Below are positions 8,096 through 15,980 of a stretch of 64,000 nt of DNA, piece after piece. This DNA is from Metabacillus arenae (GTDB lineage Bacteria > Bacillota > Bacilli > Bacillales > Bacillaceae), in assembly GCF_014773385.1 (NCBI RefSeq), contig NZ_JACXAI010000014.1, forward strand, positions 1 to 64,000, in the 5' to 3' direction. Within the stretch, counting starts at the first letter, position 1, and each line of letters opens with the position of its first letter. Made by a program: the position numbers and the translations under genes. The notes under the pieces were generated by a model that was not told the DNA's origin, searched no databases, and saw nothing but the letters and a program-made list of their open reading frames with translations.

Positions 8096-9040
8096 TTAAT
8101 TCAAATTCTCGGTAAAGAATGCTTCCAACTTGTCGAATGGAATCACATCCGTCTTGTCGTATAAATCAACGTGTCCTGCATTTGGAACGATGTACAGCTC
8201 TTTTGGTTCTGCCGCCAATTCGTAAGCATCTTCACTAAAGTACCGTGAGTGAGCATGCTCCCCCATAATGAATAAAAGCGGTCTCGGTGAAATTGATTTA
8301 ATATACGTAAGCAGAGGGAAGTTCATAAATGACATGCTGCTTGTCATGGTAAATTGAGTAATGGAGTTTGGGTGGTACCCTCGAGGCGTAGAATAGAACT
8401 CGCCAAACTCGCGACCGATAGAGTCTGTATTTTCATCAAATCCAATAGGTGCTCCTCGATCGGTCAGCGCTGGCGGGTTGCCCTCAAACTCTGCGTAGCG
8501 TTGCTCGGCAATGGCATCGAGTATGGCGTCGCGATCTTCTTCAGTTAACGAGTCCTTAAAGCCGTTGGCTTGCGCACGGGATATATCGTACATGCTGACC
8601 ATGGCTACGGCCTTGATACGTCTATCCACCTGCGCTGCGCTGATCGCAAAACCACCGCTACCACACATACCAATGGCACCAATTTGGTTTCTATCTACAA
8701 ATGGACGCGTACCTACATAATCAACGGCTGCACTGAAATCTTCTACGAATAGATCAGGCGAAGAAAGGTGCCGTGGCTCTCCACCACTGTATCCGTTGTA
8801 GGATGGGTCAAATGCAAGAGCCACAAAACCACGCTCTGCCATGTTTTGAGCATAAATACCCGAACCCTGCTCTTTAACACCACCATAGGGTGCCCCTATA
8901 ATAACGGCTGCGTGTTTCTTTGACTCATCAAAGTCTTTTGGCAGGTAGAGGTCTGCCGCAATTTTGATTCCAAATCTGTTGTTGTATGAAACTGATTTCC
9001 TTGTTACCTTATCGCTTAACTTAAAAATATAGTTTGGCAT
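8096..9040 (-). CDS. Cytoplasmic alpha/beta hydrolase, paralogue of the one at 306
   Basis: About 314 residues (start MPNYIFKL, chosen because GAAAGG lies about 10 nt upstream; ATG 9052 abuts it). Alpha/beta hydrolase with nucleophile elbow GMCGSGG, again Cys at the nucleophile position, and C-terminal NAGHVDLYD. No signal peptide, unlike the secreted paralogue at 306-1433; otherwise collinear (GVKEQGSGIYAQNMAERGF versus GAVKEQSSNLYAQKMAEKGF). A MerR-type promoter lies at 9300-9330, about 260 bp upstream. Role may be hydrolysis of a reactive ester or lactone in the same response as the SDRs; that is inference. Confidence 0.8.
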   Translation of the reverse strand: MPNYIFKLSDKVTRKSVSYNNRFGIKIAADLYLPKDFDESKKHAAVIIGAPYGGVKEQGSGIYAQNMAERGFVALAFDPSYNGYSGGEPRHLSSPDLFVEDFSAAVDYVGTRPFVDRNQIGAIGMCGSGGFAISAAQVDRRIKAVAMVSMYDISRAQANGFKDSLTEEDRDAILDAIAEQRYAEFEGNPPALTDRGAPIGFDENTDSIGREFGEFYSTPRGYHPNSITQFTMTSSMSFMNFPLLTYIKSISPRPLLFIMGEHAHSRYFSEDAYELAAEPKELYIVPNAGHVDLYDKTDVIPFDKLEAFFTENLN

Positions 9041-9299
9041 ATTAAATAACATCCTTTCATGTTAAAAAAATTAAGATTGATATAGAATTTATTAATGACA
9101 CAACTCACATTGTACTGATATCCATCACGAATCCATACTTCACGTCCTAATCGACAGCTCATGCTTTAGCCGTTATCCTAAGAAACCTCCTATCATTTAT
9201 ATTTTTCAAGAGAATGCGCTTGTATCGGATATAAATGAATTAGTAAGATTACAATTCCCTTTCATTCATTGTTATCCTGACTTCTTCTCTTGCAAAACC

Positions 9300-9330
9300 A
9301 TGTTAAATGTTATAGTTAACTCTAAGTCAA
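9300..9330 (-). promoter_or_regulatory. MerR-type promoter facing the hydrolase
   Basis: On the complement: -35 TTGACT (9325-9330), 19-bp spacer TAGAGTTAACTATAACATT, -10 TAACAT (9300-9305). The 16-mer TAGAGTTAACTATAAC is identical to the spacer of the promoter at 10466-10496. Confidence 0.7.
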
Positions 9331-9477
9331 GTAGTTATTTTATATTTTTTCAAAGGTGCGTGCCGATACAGGTTTCACATCTTCTATCCAAATAGCCTGC
9401 AGCTAGCTGCATTCGTTTTTTAAAGTACGTATATTTCGTTGAACAGAACCAATTTCTATTTTCCCTATACATTGAAT

Positions 9478-9540
9478 TTGACATTTAACAAATACAATGA
9501 TAGGTTTGTTAAAAATTTATAGTTAACTCTAACTATAAAT
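9478..9540 (+). promoter_or_regulatory. Promoter and dyad operator of the MerR gene
   Basis: TTGACA (9478-9483), 17 bp, TAGGTT (9501-9506). Just downstream, 9515-9540 is an 11-bp perfect inverted repeat around ACTC (half-sites TTATAGTTA and TAACTATAA), the most symmetric copy of the local MerR motif. Its position near the expected transcription start suggests autorepression. Confidence 0.6.
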
Positions 9541-9559
9541 ATCTAAAAAGAGGAGATAA

Positions 9560-9973
9560 ATGATGAAGACATATTCTATTAGCGAAGTGGCAAAAGAATT
9601 AAATCTTACACCATATGCCTTGCGTTACTACGACAAGGAGGGACTTATGCCTTTTGTAGAACGGAGACCCAACGGAACACGATTGTTTAAAGAATCCGAT
9701 ATCAATGCCTTAAAAATAATTGAATGCCTGAAAGCCACTGGGATGCCTATTAAGGAAATTAAAGCTTTTATTGATTGGTGTTCTGATGGGGATTCTACGT
9801 TGCAACAAAGATATGCCATGTTTATGGAAAGAAAAGCTAATGTAGAGGCCCAAATGGAAGAACTAAAAAAAACAATGGAAGTCATCGAGCATAAATGCTG
9901 GTATTACAAGACTGCATTGGATGCCGGAACGGAAGACATTCATAAAAACGATAAAATAGCAAAATTTAATTAA
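9560..9973 (+). CDS. MerR-family regulator, AdhR/YraB-like, cysteine-containing
   Basis: 137 residues. Residues 4-70 form the MerR winged helix (YSISEVAKELNLTPYALRYY, then RRPNGTRLFKESDI). IIECLKATGMPIKEI places a cysteine at about residue 56, the position at which AdhR/NmlR-type MerR proteins sense electrophiles such as aldehydes and methylglyoxal. Two more Cys (DWCSDG, KCWYY) lie in the dimerisation helix region, which is a long coiled coil. No metal-binding Cys cluster is present. Ribosome site GAGGAG before tandem ATG ATG. Predicted to control itself, the hydrolase at 8096, the SDR at 7141 and the SDR operon at 10542-11621, based on shared dyads. Confidence 0.85.
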   Translation: MMKTYSISEVAKELNLTPYALRYYDKEGLMPFVERRPNGTRLFKESDINALKIIECLKATGMPIKEIKAFIDWCSDGDSTLQQRYAMFMERKANVEAQMEELKKTMEVIEHKCWYYKTALDAGTEDIHKNDKIAKFN

Positions 9974-9976
9974 CAG

Positions 9977-10024
9977 AGAGCCACCTGTCCTTCATAACTG
10001 TTGCTTTGAAAGACAGATGGCTCT
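9977..10024 (+). terminator. Terminator of the MerR gene
   Basis: Long imperfect stem AGAGCCACCTGTCCTTCA / TGAAAGACAGATGGCTCT followed by ATTTGTTT. Confidence 0.85.
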
Positions 10025-10180
10025 ATTTGTTTGGATCATTTTCTATCTCTGGTCTCTCATAACCATGTTGGTTTGTTCAATTAAATTCCTAAACCTTTGC
10101 TTATTAATTCAACAAAAAAAGGTGAGTATGAAGGAAAATTTACTCATTCTCATCATATAGCATTCATATAATTGGAGATT

Positions 10181-10339
10181 TTATATTTCTTGCTTAGTTG
10201 GCCGAAATATCATTTCACTCACTGACCCGATAACAGCAGTATCATTTTCCCCTTCCTTCTGAAACAACCATTCCATGATTGCCCTAACCCCAAACATAGT
10301 ATCATCATATAAAGCCCCAACATGTCCACTACGGAGTCA
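10181..10339 (-). pseudogene. Decayed SDR gene, C-terminal pieces only
   Basis: Complement reads LRSGHVGALYDDTMFGVRAI, MEWLFQKEGEND, then directly TAVIGSVSEMIF and RPTKQEI plus stop. These are the active-site helix region (FxVRAIME) and the extreme C-terminus (SExxxRPTKQ) of an SDR like the one at 3632, joined with about 55 residues deleted. An in-frame stop lies at 10337, the catalytic Tyr-Lys motif is damaged (YDDTM) and no N-terminus is recognisable. Confidence 0.65.
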
Positions 10340-10465
10340 GTCATCATAAGGTTTACCATTCAATATCCCCCTTATGACTAACTCAAAACGACTTTACAAC
10401 ATAGAGATCGTGTTAACGATTAGTCAAGTTAGTAGATTGGTTTCCCTTTTTTCTAAACCTTTCTC

Positions 10466-10496
10466 TTGCGTTAGAGTTAACTATAACTTTTATACT
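10466..10496 (+). promoter_or_regulatory. MerR-type promoter of the MFS-relic/SDR operon
   Basis: -35 TTGCGT (10466-10471), 19-bp spacer TAGAGTTAACTATAACTTT, -10 TATACT (10491-10496). Dyad core GTTA-GAGT-TAAC. Spacer length and core match the hydrolase promoter at 9300-9330. Confidence 0.75.
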
Positions 10497-10541
10497 TACT
10501 TATGTAATTGAGGCAAATTATAATTTCAGGAGGTAATCACC

Positions 10542-10889
10542 ATGTCTGATAATAAAGCTTGGTGCATAACTGTACTCGGTAATGAAACGGTTGCGATAAT
10601 TTGGGGAATATTGGCTGGAGGGATAATGGCAAATATTAATCAATATTTGATTGCGTCTTCAGCTCCCGAAGCGCCTGATTTCGCCAATGGCTTATTTATA
10701 TCAGCCTGTAACGTAGGAACAACAATAGGTGCAGCTGTAGGCGGGTTATTTATATCACAAATGGGTACACAATACGTCGTATTGGTGGGAATCTTATCAT
10801 TGATAATAGGTTTACTAACAATTTTACTAAGAAATTATATGTATAATCCTACAAAACAACTTTCTAAATCTGTTCTAGCCCAAGATTAG
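10542..10889 (+). pseudogene. MFS transporter with internal deletion, C-terminal 105 residues kept
   Basis: Opens with MSDNKAW and a good ribosome site (AGGAGG), then jumps to ILAGGIMANINQYLIASSAP and FANGLFISACNVGTTIGAAVGG, which is the helix 10-12 region of DHA1-type MFS exporters (YdhP/AraJ-like). About 280 residues are missing, so it cannot transport. The reading frame is still open and may be translated as a remnant. It is followed after 24 bp by an intact SDR, so the transcription unit remains in use. Confidence 0.7.
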
Positions 10890-10913
10890 TAGCCATAAAA
10901 TGGAGGAATTAAA

Positions 10914-11621
10914 ATGTCAAAGGATATAAAAGTTGCACTTGTCACTGGCGGAAATAGAGGAATTGGATATGAGTTGGTTAAACAATTAGCTTTGAAGGGT
11001 TTTAAGGTGATATTGGGAAGTCGGGATCCAGAGAAGGGTCATAAAGCGATACAACAACTTAGGGAGTCAAATCTGGACGTTTCGTTTGTGTCGATAGAGG
11101 TAGATAATCAAGAAAGCATCCGTCAAGCTGCGGATACAATAAATGAGAATTTTGGAAAATTAGAGGTATTGATTAATAATGCTGGCGTGTATCTGGATGA
11201 GAATAAAAAGTTAGTGGCTATGAACCCTTCTATTCTGGAGAAAACAATGGCAACCAATTTCTTTGGAGTTTTCCATGTGATTCGTTCCTTTATTCCCCTC
11301 ATGGAAAAACAAGGCTATGGGAGAATTATTAATGTTTCCTCAGAATATGGGGCGATAAGCGAGTTGTCACATCCAGGAGTAGGAGCTTATAAGTTGTCTA
11401 AATTTGCCCTTAATGGATTGACACGATTGCTAGCTGCGGAATTCCATGGTGATATCAAAATAAATGCAGTCGATCCAGGATGGGTGAGCTCAGATATGGG
11501 TGGACCATCTGCTCCAAGAACGCCAAAGCAAGCAGCTGAGTCTATCCTTTGGTTAGCGACGATTGGACCTGAAGGACCTAATGGGGGGTTTTTTAATGAT
11601 GGAAAACCAATCGATTGGTAA
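10914..11621 (+). CDS. Short-chain dehydrogenase, carbonyl-reductase-like
   Basis: 235-residue SDR of a different subgroup from the two YdfG-like copies: GGNRGIGYE cofactor loop (about residues 12-20), LGSRDPEKG, NNAGVY, catalytic Ser in NVSSEYGA, YKLSK as YxxxK, and DPGWVSSDMGG after it. Resembles carbonyl reductases acting on small carbonyls. Ribosome site GGAGG. It follows the MFS relic under a MerR-type promoter, suggesting induction by an electrophile. Confidence 0.85.
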   Translation: MSKDIKVALVTGGNRGIGYELVKQLALKGFKVILGSRDPEKGHKAIQQLRESNLDVSFVSIEVDNQESIRQAADTINENFGKLEVLINNAGVYLDENKKLVAMNPSILEKTMATNFFGVFHVIRSFIPLMEKQGYGRIINVSSEYGAISELSHPGVGAYKLSKFALNGLTRLLAAEFHGDIKINAVDPGWVSSDMGGPSAPRTPKQAAESILWLATIGPEGPNGGFFNDGKPIDW

Positions 11622-11859
11622 CATTACAGTTTATAATATAAACCCAGCTTATTGTTTAAAATTAATTACAGAAAAAATACCAATTTTCCAAAATAGAAAG
11701 ATTGGCTTTTTCTATAATTTTGTGAAGGAATGTACTTACAGCTGCCAGTAAAGGAGAAAATACCAGTATAAACATAAAATGGGTTATAGGCTGGAACTAA
11801 AAGTATGCCTTTGACCCATTTTTACATGTATCTCGGCTGAACCCCTAGAACAGCCAAAG

Positions 11860-12071
11860 TCGTGCATAGAAAAGGGAAAGTCGTTCATAGAGAGGAGAAC
11901 CTCGAGCATAGACTGACGAAACTCGTGTATAGAGAGGGAGGTCGTGCATAGAAGAGGGAAAGTCGTGCATAGAGAGGAGAAACTTGAGCTTGAGCATAGA
12001 CCGACAAACCTCGTGCGTAGAGAGGGAAGTTGTGCATAGAAGAGGGAAAGTCGTTCATAAAGAGGAAAAAC
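11860..12071. repeat. 21-nt period intergenic repeat array, TCGTGCATAGA type (locus 1)
   Basis: About ten imperfect copies of a module with core TCGTGCATAGA plus a purine-rich tail. Cores start at 11860, 11881, 11902, 11923, 11942, 11963, 11984/11990, 12011, 12030 and 12051, that is 21-nt steps with occasional 19. Because 21 is divisible by three, long 7-residue-periodic frames appear on the complement, but none has a convincing start. Related arrays lie at 18260-18790 and 27262-27475. Confidence 0.85.
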
Positions 12072-12218
12072 TGGTGACCACACTAACCAAACTGCGCCTA
12101 TCGAAAAGTGACCGAATATAGACAGAAGAGAGAAATCATCTAATTAATTAAATGCTCGTCTTATGCTTTCTAAATTTTCTGTTACTTTTTTCCCGTTTTT
12201 CAATACGAACGTTTGTTC

Positions 12219-12316
12219 TTGTCGTGAACGTGCTATAATATAAACAAGCTATTATTCGTTCTTTAAGGGTGGTCGGCTAACCCCTAATTCCTCTATAGAG
12301 AGGGGGTGATGCCTTA
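12219..12316 (+). promoter_or_regulatory. Promoter and 5' leader of the type I toxin mRNA
   Basis: Extended -10 TGCTATAAT (TATAAT 12234-12239). The leader has a GGTCGGC segment near 12272 that can pair with GGCCGATCC near 12445 beyond the toxin stop, and CCCCTAATTCC/GAGAGGGGG can occlude the ribosome site. Long-range 5'-3' pairing is usual in type I toxin mRNAs. Confidence 0.6.
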
Positions 12317-12400
12317 ATGACAGTATTCGAGAGTTTAACGTTTGCGATTTCTTTCGCGACACTCATTATCGCAGTCCTGTCATTTAACGATAAAAAATAG
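12317..12400 (+). CDS. Type I toxin, putative holin-like peptide (27 aa)
   Basis: 27-residue peptide MTVFESLTFAISFATLI then IAVLSFNDKK: one hydrophobic helix followed by a short charged tail, the pattern of the Bacillus/Enterococcus 'putative holin-like toxin' family, related in style to TxpA/BsrG. A GAGGGGGTGAT ribosome site lies 8 nt upstream. An antisense transcription unit overlaps its 3' end. The peptide is expected to insert in the inner membrane when unrepressed; toxicity is family knowledge, not shown here. Confidence 0.8.
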   Translation: MTVFESLTFAISFATLIIAVLSFNDKK

Positions 12401-12547
12401 ACCTCCCTTAACCGCAAAGTGAGGGAGAGGTCTATTCTCTAATTGGCCGATCCCCATAGGGAACGAACGATATGCCTGGCCGTAAGTGTTGCAGCACTTA
12501 CGGTCTTTTTAGTTTTTGTTTACTTAATGCATCTTATGTTTATTTAT
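12392..12547 (-). ncRNA. Predicted antisense antitoxin RNA
   Basis: On the complement an extended -10 TGGTATGAT (TATGAT at 12554-12559) predicts a start near 12547. The strand then reaches a terminator: stem AGACCTCTCCCT / AGGGAGGTCT (12399-12433) followed by ATTTTTT (12392-12398). The RNA of about 155 nt would overlap the toxin stop codon and 3' untranslated region, as in txpA/RatA-type systems. Ends are estimates. Confidence 0.65.
12479..12510 (+). terminator. Terminator of the toxin transcript
   Basis: GCCGTAAGTG / CACTTACGGT stem, 6-nt loop, then CTTTTT. Confidence 0.85.
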
Positions 12548-12674
12548 CTTTATCATACCACAATTCATAAATGAAAAAACAACTAATCCTAAACTTTTAA
12601 GCCTTAATTAAAAATTGAGAGGTAGGTCATGATCCATCTGGCAGATTAAAAAATGGCTTTTCACACTATTTTTC

Positions 12675-12842
12675 CTAATTTTCACATTCGTGATGCGGCG
12701 GGTAAGCATAAATTCTTTTTTGGTTAACTAAACTAAAAATTTTCTTCTTAGAGGGACTGATTGTCTCTATTTTTACGCCCTTCTTTTTAAAATATTCGAC
12801 AAACTTGTTAAGAGATGACTTATTATTTTGAATGGCAAGCAC
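12675..12842 (-). CDS. Possible 55-aa hypothetical protein
   Basis: An open frame on the complement starting GTG encodes about 55 residues, lysine-rich, including KFVEYFKKKGVKIETI and ending YPPHHECEN. Composition is protein-like and the frame is stopped just upstream of the GTG. The ribosome site (AAAGGG) is too close to the start, so expression is doubtful. No family recognised. Lies between the toxin locus and the rnjA terminator. Confidence 0.35.
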   Translation of the reverse strand: MLAIQNNKSSLNKFVEYFKKKGVKIETISPSKKKIFSLVNQKRIYAYPPHHECEN

Positions 12843-12987
12843 ACCCTTTCATCCACGATATATGTATAAAAAAATTAATTTACACCTTGTGACTGAACGG
12901 TCAGTTATAAAATAATTATACGGTAAAAAGATTCTCTTATCAAGTTACCCAAATAAAAACTTGTAAAACCTTAAGATTGAAGCAGAA

Positions 12988-13023
12988 AAGGACTTGCCCT
13001 CTCAAAGCAGAGGACAAGTCCTT
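12988..13023 (-). terminator. Terminator of the rpoY-rnjA operon
   Basis: 14-bp stem AAGGACTTGTCCTCT / AGAGGGCAAGTCCTT on the complement followed by a short T-rich tail, 8 bp after the rnjA stop. Confidence 0.8.
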
Positions 13024-13030
13024 ATGGTCA

Positions 13031-14698
13031 TTATACTTCCATGATGATTGGTAAGATCATCGGACGGCGTTTCGTTTTTTCGTATAGGAATGGAGCAAGT
13101 GTATCCGTAATCTCATTTTTGATTTCGGACCATTGACTTGTACGTCGTTCCATTACCTTGTTTAAATGCTTCGTAATTAAATCCTGTGCGTCATTAATAA
13201 GATCACCTGATTCTCTCATGTAAACAAAGCCGCGAGAAATAATATCAGGTCCTGCTGAAATTTTAAATTCCTTCATATTAATGCTTACGACTACGATAAC
13301 AAGACCTTCTTCTGATAAAATGCGGCGGTCCCGTAGAACAATATTTCCGATATCCCCAATGCCGCTTCCATCAATATATACTGAACCAGAAGGGATTTTC
13401 CCTGTTACAGATGCTTCATCAGAACTTAGTGCCAAGACTTCGCCATTGTCCATAATAAAGCAATTTTCTTCCGGGATTCCGCAATCAATACCTAGTTTAG
13501 AATGCATAATTTGCATTCTGAATTCACCATGTATCGGCATGAAAAATTTAGGTTTCATTAAGCGGAGCATCAATTTTTGTTCTTGTTGTCCGCCGTGACC
13601 CGATGTATGGATATCACTTAATGGCCCATGAATAACATCTGCACCAGCCCGATACAATTGATTAATGGTTTTGCTGACACTTAGTGTGTTTCCAGGAATT
13701 GGTGAAGAAGAAAAGACAACAGTATCCCCAGGAATAATCTGGATTTGACGGTGGGTACCATTTGCAATCCGAGATAATGCTGCCATCGGCTCACCTTGAC
13801 TGCCCGTACACAAGATCGTAATTCTGTTAGCCGGCAGCTTGTTAATCTCATTTGCTTCAATGAAGGTATCCTTCGGAGCTGTAATATACCCAAGTTCAAG
13901 ACCGATTCTAATAGCAGCTTCCATGCTTCTACCAAAAACAGCAATTTTTCTTCCATTTATGACGGCTGATTCCGTTACTTGCTGCAGACGATGAATATTT
14001 GAGGCAAATGTAGCAAAAATAATTCTTCCATCTACTTTTCTAAAAATGTCATTTATACTTTCTCCTACTCGTCTTTCTGACATCGTAAAATCCGGAATTT
14101 CACTGTTTGTACTGTCAGAAAGCAAACAAAGGACTCCTTCTTTACCGATCTCGGCCATCTTTGTTAAGTTAGCAGGCTCTCCTACAGGAGTAAAATCAAA
14201 TTTAAAATCCCCGGTATGTACGACATTACCTGGTGGAGTCTTTACAACAACACCATAGGAATCAGGAATACTGTGGGTCGTTCTAAAGAAAGATACAGAT
14301 GTTTTTCTAAATTTAATAATATCTTCTTCTTGGATATCGATTAATTTCGTTTGCCGTAATAAACCGTGCTCTTCTAATTTGTTTCTTAGCAATCCAAGTG
14401 CTAATTTTCCCCCATAAATCGGAATGTTTACTTGCCTTAACAAGTAAGGAATTCCGCCTATATGGTCTTCATGACCGTGCGTAATAAATAAACCTTTGAT
14501 CTTTTCTTCATTTTTGACTAAATAGGTATAGTCAGGGATCACGTAGTCAATTCCCAGAAGTTCATCCTCAGGGAATTTAATCCCAGCATCTATGAGAATA
14601 ATCTCATCTTGGAATTGAACCCCATACGTGTTTTTGCCGATTTCTCCAAGACCGCCTAGCGCAAAAACGGCAACTTGATCATTTTTTACAAATTTCAT
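13031..14698 (-). CDS. rnjA: Ribonuclease J1
   Basis: 555 residues, the normal length of RNase J1, a 5'-3' exonuclease and endonuclease central to mRNA decay and 16S rRNA maturation. The metallo-beta-lactamase motif HGHEDHIGG is at residues 74-82 with metal ligands H74, H76, D78 and H79; the beta-CASP domain follows ([28 protein letters not shown]), then the C-terminal dimerisation domain. It is co-transcribed with rpoY: the rpoY stop is 6 nt upstream, and the rnjA ribosome site GGAG lies inside the last rpoY codons. B. subtilis has the same pair (ykqC-ykzG). Confidence 0.97.
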   Translation of the reverse strand: MKFVKNDQVAVFALGGLGEIGKNTYGVQFQDEIILIDAGIKFPEDELLGIDYVIPDYTYLVKNEEKIKGLFITHGHEDHIGGIPYLLRQVNIPIYGGKLALGLLRNKLEEHGLLRQTKLIDIQEEDIIKFRKTSVSFFRTTHSIPDSYGVVVKTPPGNVVHTGDFKFDFTPVGEPANLTKMAEIGKEGVLCLLSDSTNSEIPDFTMSERRVGESINDIFRKVDGRIIFATFASNIHRLQQVTESAVINGRKIAVFGRSMEAAIRIGLELGYITAPKDTFIEANEINKLPANRITILCTGSQGEPMAALSRIANGTHRQIQIIPGDTVVFSSSPIPGNTLSVSKTINQLYRAGADVIHGPLSDIHTSGHGGQQEQKLMLRLMKPKFFMPIHGEFRMQIMHSKLGIDCGIPEENCFIMDNGEVLALSSDEASVTGKIPSGSVYIDGSGIGDIGNIVLRDRRILSEEGLVIVVVSINMKEFKISAGPDIISRGFVYMRESGDLINDAQDLITKHLNKVMERRTSQWSEIKNEITDTLAPFLYEKTKRRPMILPIIMEV

Positions 14699-14704
14699 CT
14701 GTTA

Positions 14705-14914
14705 TCATAACTCCAATACTTTATAGTTTTCTTTTTGTTTTTCATATTCAAGAAAAGAGCCCGTAACCCGCTCAACAAATTCAATGTTATAGTTGTGCGA
14801 TTTTAGCTTTAAACGAACATCCTTTTCTGATTCCGCTTCAATAAATAACGCATTCGTTTTTTCACGAACCGGTACTTCGTCAGCTTTCTCTTGATAAAAT
14901 ACCTTAAAAATCAT
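14705..14914 (-). CDS. rpoY: RNA polymerase epsilon subunit
   Basis: 69 residues ([20 protein letters not shown], then [15 protein letters not shown]), the small DUF1447 protein identified as the epsilon subunit of Bacillus RNA polymerase. Start ATG 14914 lies 9 nt after AAGGAGAG; a TTG at 14920 in frame is less suitable. First gene of the rpoY-rnjA operon. Confidence 0.93.
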   Translation of the reverse strand: MIFKVFYQEKADEVPVREKTNALFIEAESEKDVRLKLKSHNYNIEFVERVTGSFLEYEKQKENYKVLEL

Positions 14915-15213
14915 TACCAAATCTCTCCTTAGCTTCCGTATGTTAGACTAACTTTTTCTATTATATTCGAAATTACCATTTAAGCCAAGAGGGACAAGCT
15001 TAAGCGTTTTCCTGTTATGAGCCTGTTCCGGTTTTATCCCACTCTCTTAACGGGCAGAAAAACCCTCAAATTCAGCAGAAGCAATTAAGGTAAGTTGGGG
15101 AACTGCCCGCAGGTGTCCGGGAAAAGGAATACAGACTAAAAAGCGCCACGTCCGTGGCAACGTCTGTATGACTCACATCTTGCTGGCCTCATCTAATAAC
15201 CATCAGTAGGGGA

Positions 15214-15339
15214 TTAATGAACAAAGGCTGAATTTCCCGGGCGTCCTGTCTCAGGGGCTTCTACTTCTTCAGCATATGCATCAAAACCCCAACTGATAGA
15301 AAAGATTCTCTTTATTTTAGGCTGTTTTGTAAACTCCAT
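15214..15339 (-). CDS. Doubtful 41-aa ORF, possibly repeat-borne
   Basis: ATG-started frame MEFTKQPKIKRIFSISWGF, then DAYAEEVEAPETGRPGNSAF and VH. No ribosome site is visible. The segment flanks a dispersed GC-rich repeat (15362-15615), so it may be part of a repeated element rather than a gene. Not recognised as a characterised family. Confidence 0.25.
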   Translation of the reverse strand: MEFTKQPKIKRIFSISWGFDAYAEEVEAPETGRPGNSAFVH

Positions 15340-15361
15340 TGCTTATTAGAAAAACGAGAGG

Positions 15362-15615
15362 TGCTAGACAGCCCTTCGGATACAAGCATTCGGGCGATTT
15401 GACCCTGCGACCTCAGACGGGCTGGGCGCTGCAGCTGACCAACAAGAAAAAGCGGAAGCGCCTTGCTCAGCCTAGGGCGAGCACTCGGGCGAGCTTCAAA
15501 GAAAGGCGTTTTTCCCTTTCTTTGAAGATTGGCTTGTGACCTCAGAAGGGCTAGGCGTCGCATCTGGACAACAACAACATTCTACAACACAATAACACTT
15601 TAATCATTTTAACTT
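15362..15615 (-). repeat. GC-rich dispersed Bacillaceae-type repeat, copy 1 (with a partial second copy)
   Basis: On the complement a lead-in GATTAAAGTGTTATTG is followed by TGTCCAGATGCGACGCC, CCCTTCTGAGGTCACAAGCC and an end AAGGCGCTTCCGCTTTTTC (15444-15571). A partial, diverged copy occupies about 15365-15440. The same lead-in and TGTCCAG...GCGCC body recur at 26165, 30133 and 55195. Elements with this sequence are widespread between genes in Bacillaceae; no coding function is evident. Confidence 0.75.
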
Positions 15616-15828
15616 TCTTTCCCTATAAAGAAAAGCGAAGCACCTTTCATTGCTTAGAGCAGTACAAAGAGAGCCTCATTTTAATGCTGGGCTTGCTCTT
15701 TTAAGAGGATCATGGCTTGTTAATTTTAAAAATCATGCTATGTGTTTGAGTAGGACCACCAAAAGTAACAAAGAAATCACAGGATGGATTTTAATATCCC
15801 GCCAAATAGAGAGTTTTTAAATGAGACT

Positions 15829-15862
15829 AAAAGCAACCGGCGCTTGACCGATTGCTTTTTAA
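15829..15862. terminator. Terminator-like hairpin
   Basis: AAGCAACCGG / CCGATTGCTT (one mismatch) with 7-nt loop and TTTTT after; no clear gene upstream on the + strand. Confidence 0.45.
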
Positions 15863-15908
15863 AAGTAACAGCAACGTCTTAGAATAAAGTTTTATTATAC
15901 GATTAATA

Positions 15909-15980
15909 TTAAGCGATTGATTTTCTTGTTACAAGGTGTTTCCACTGGTTTTTTAGACGTTTTCTAAGTTTTCTTAGCAC
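15909..15980 (-). CDS. Possible 23-aa basic peptide
   Basis: GTG-started frame MLRKLRKRLKNQWKHLVTRK then SIA and a stop, preceded by AAAGGAGATG 8 nt upstream. Eleven of 23 residues are Lys, Arg or His. The ribosome site is good, but the size is too small to be sure. No family recognised. Confidence 0.35.
   Translation of the reverse strand: MLRKLRKRLKNQWKHLVTRKSIA

Larger units (their letters stand above)
9053..9559. other. Divergent intergenic region, hydrolase / MerR
   Basis: About 500 bp without a gene. It contains the MerR-type promoter facing the hydrolase (9300-9330), a sigma-A-like promoter facing the MerR gene (9478-9506) and a large dyad (9515-9540). The remainder is AT-rich with no open frame resembling a protein. 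Confidence 0.6.

Noticed and set aside
11784-12083. 99-codon complement frame over repeat locus 1
   Set aside because: By-product of the 21-nt period; no ribosome site; low-complexity product.
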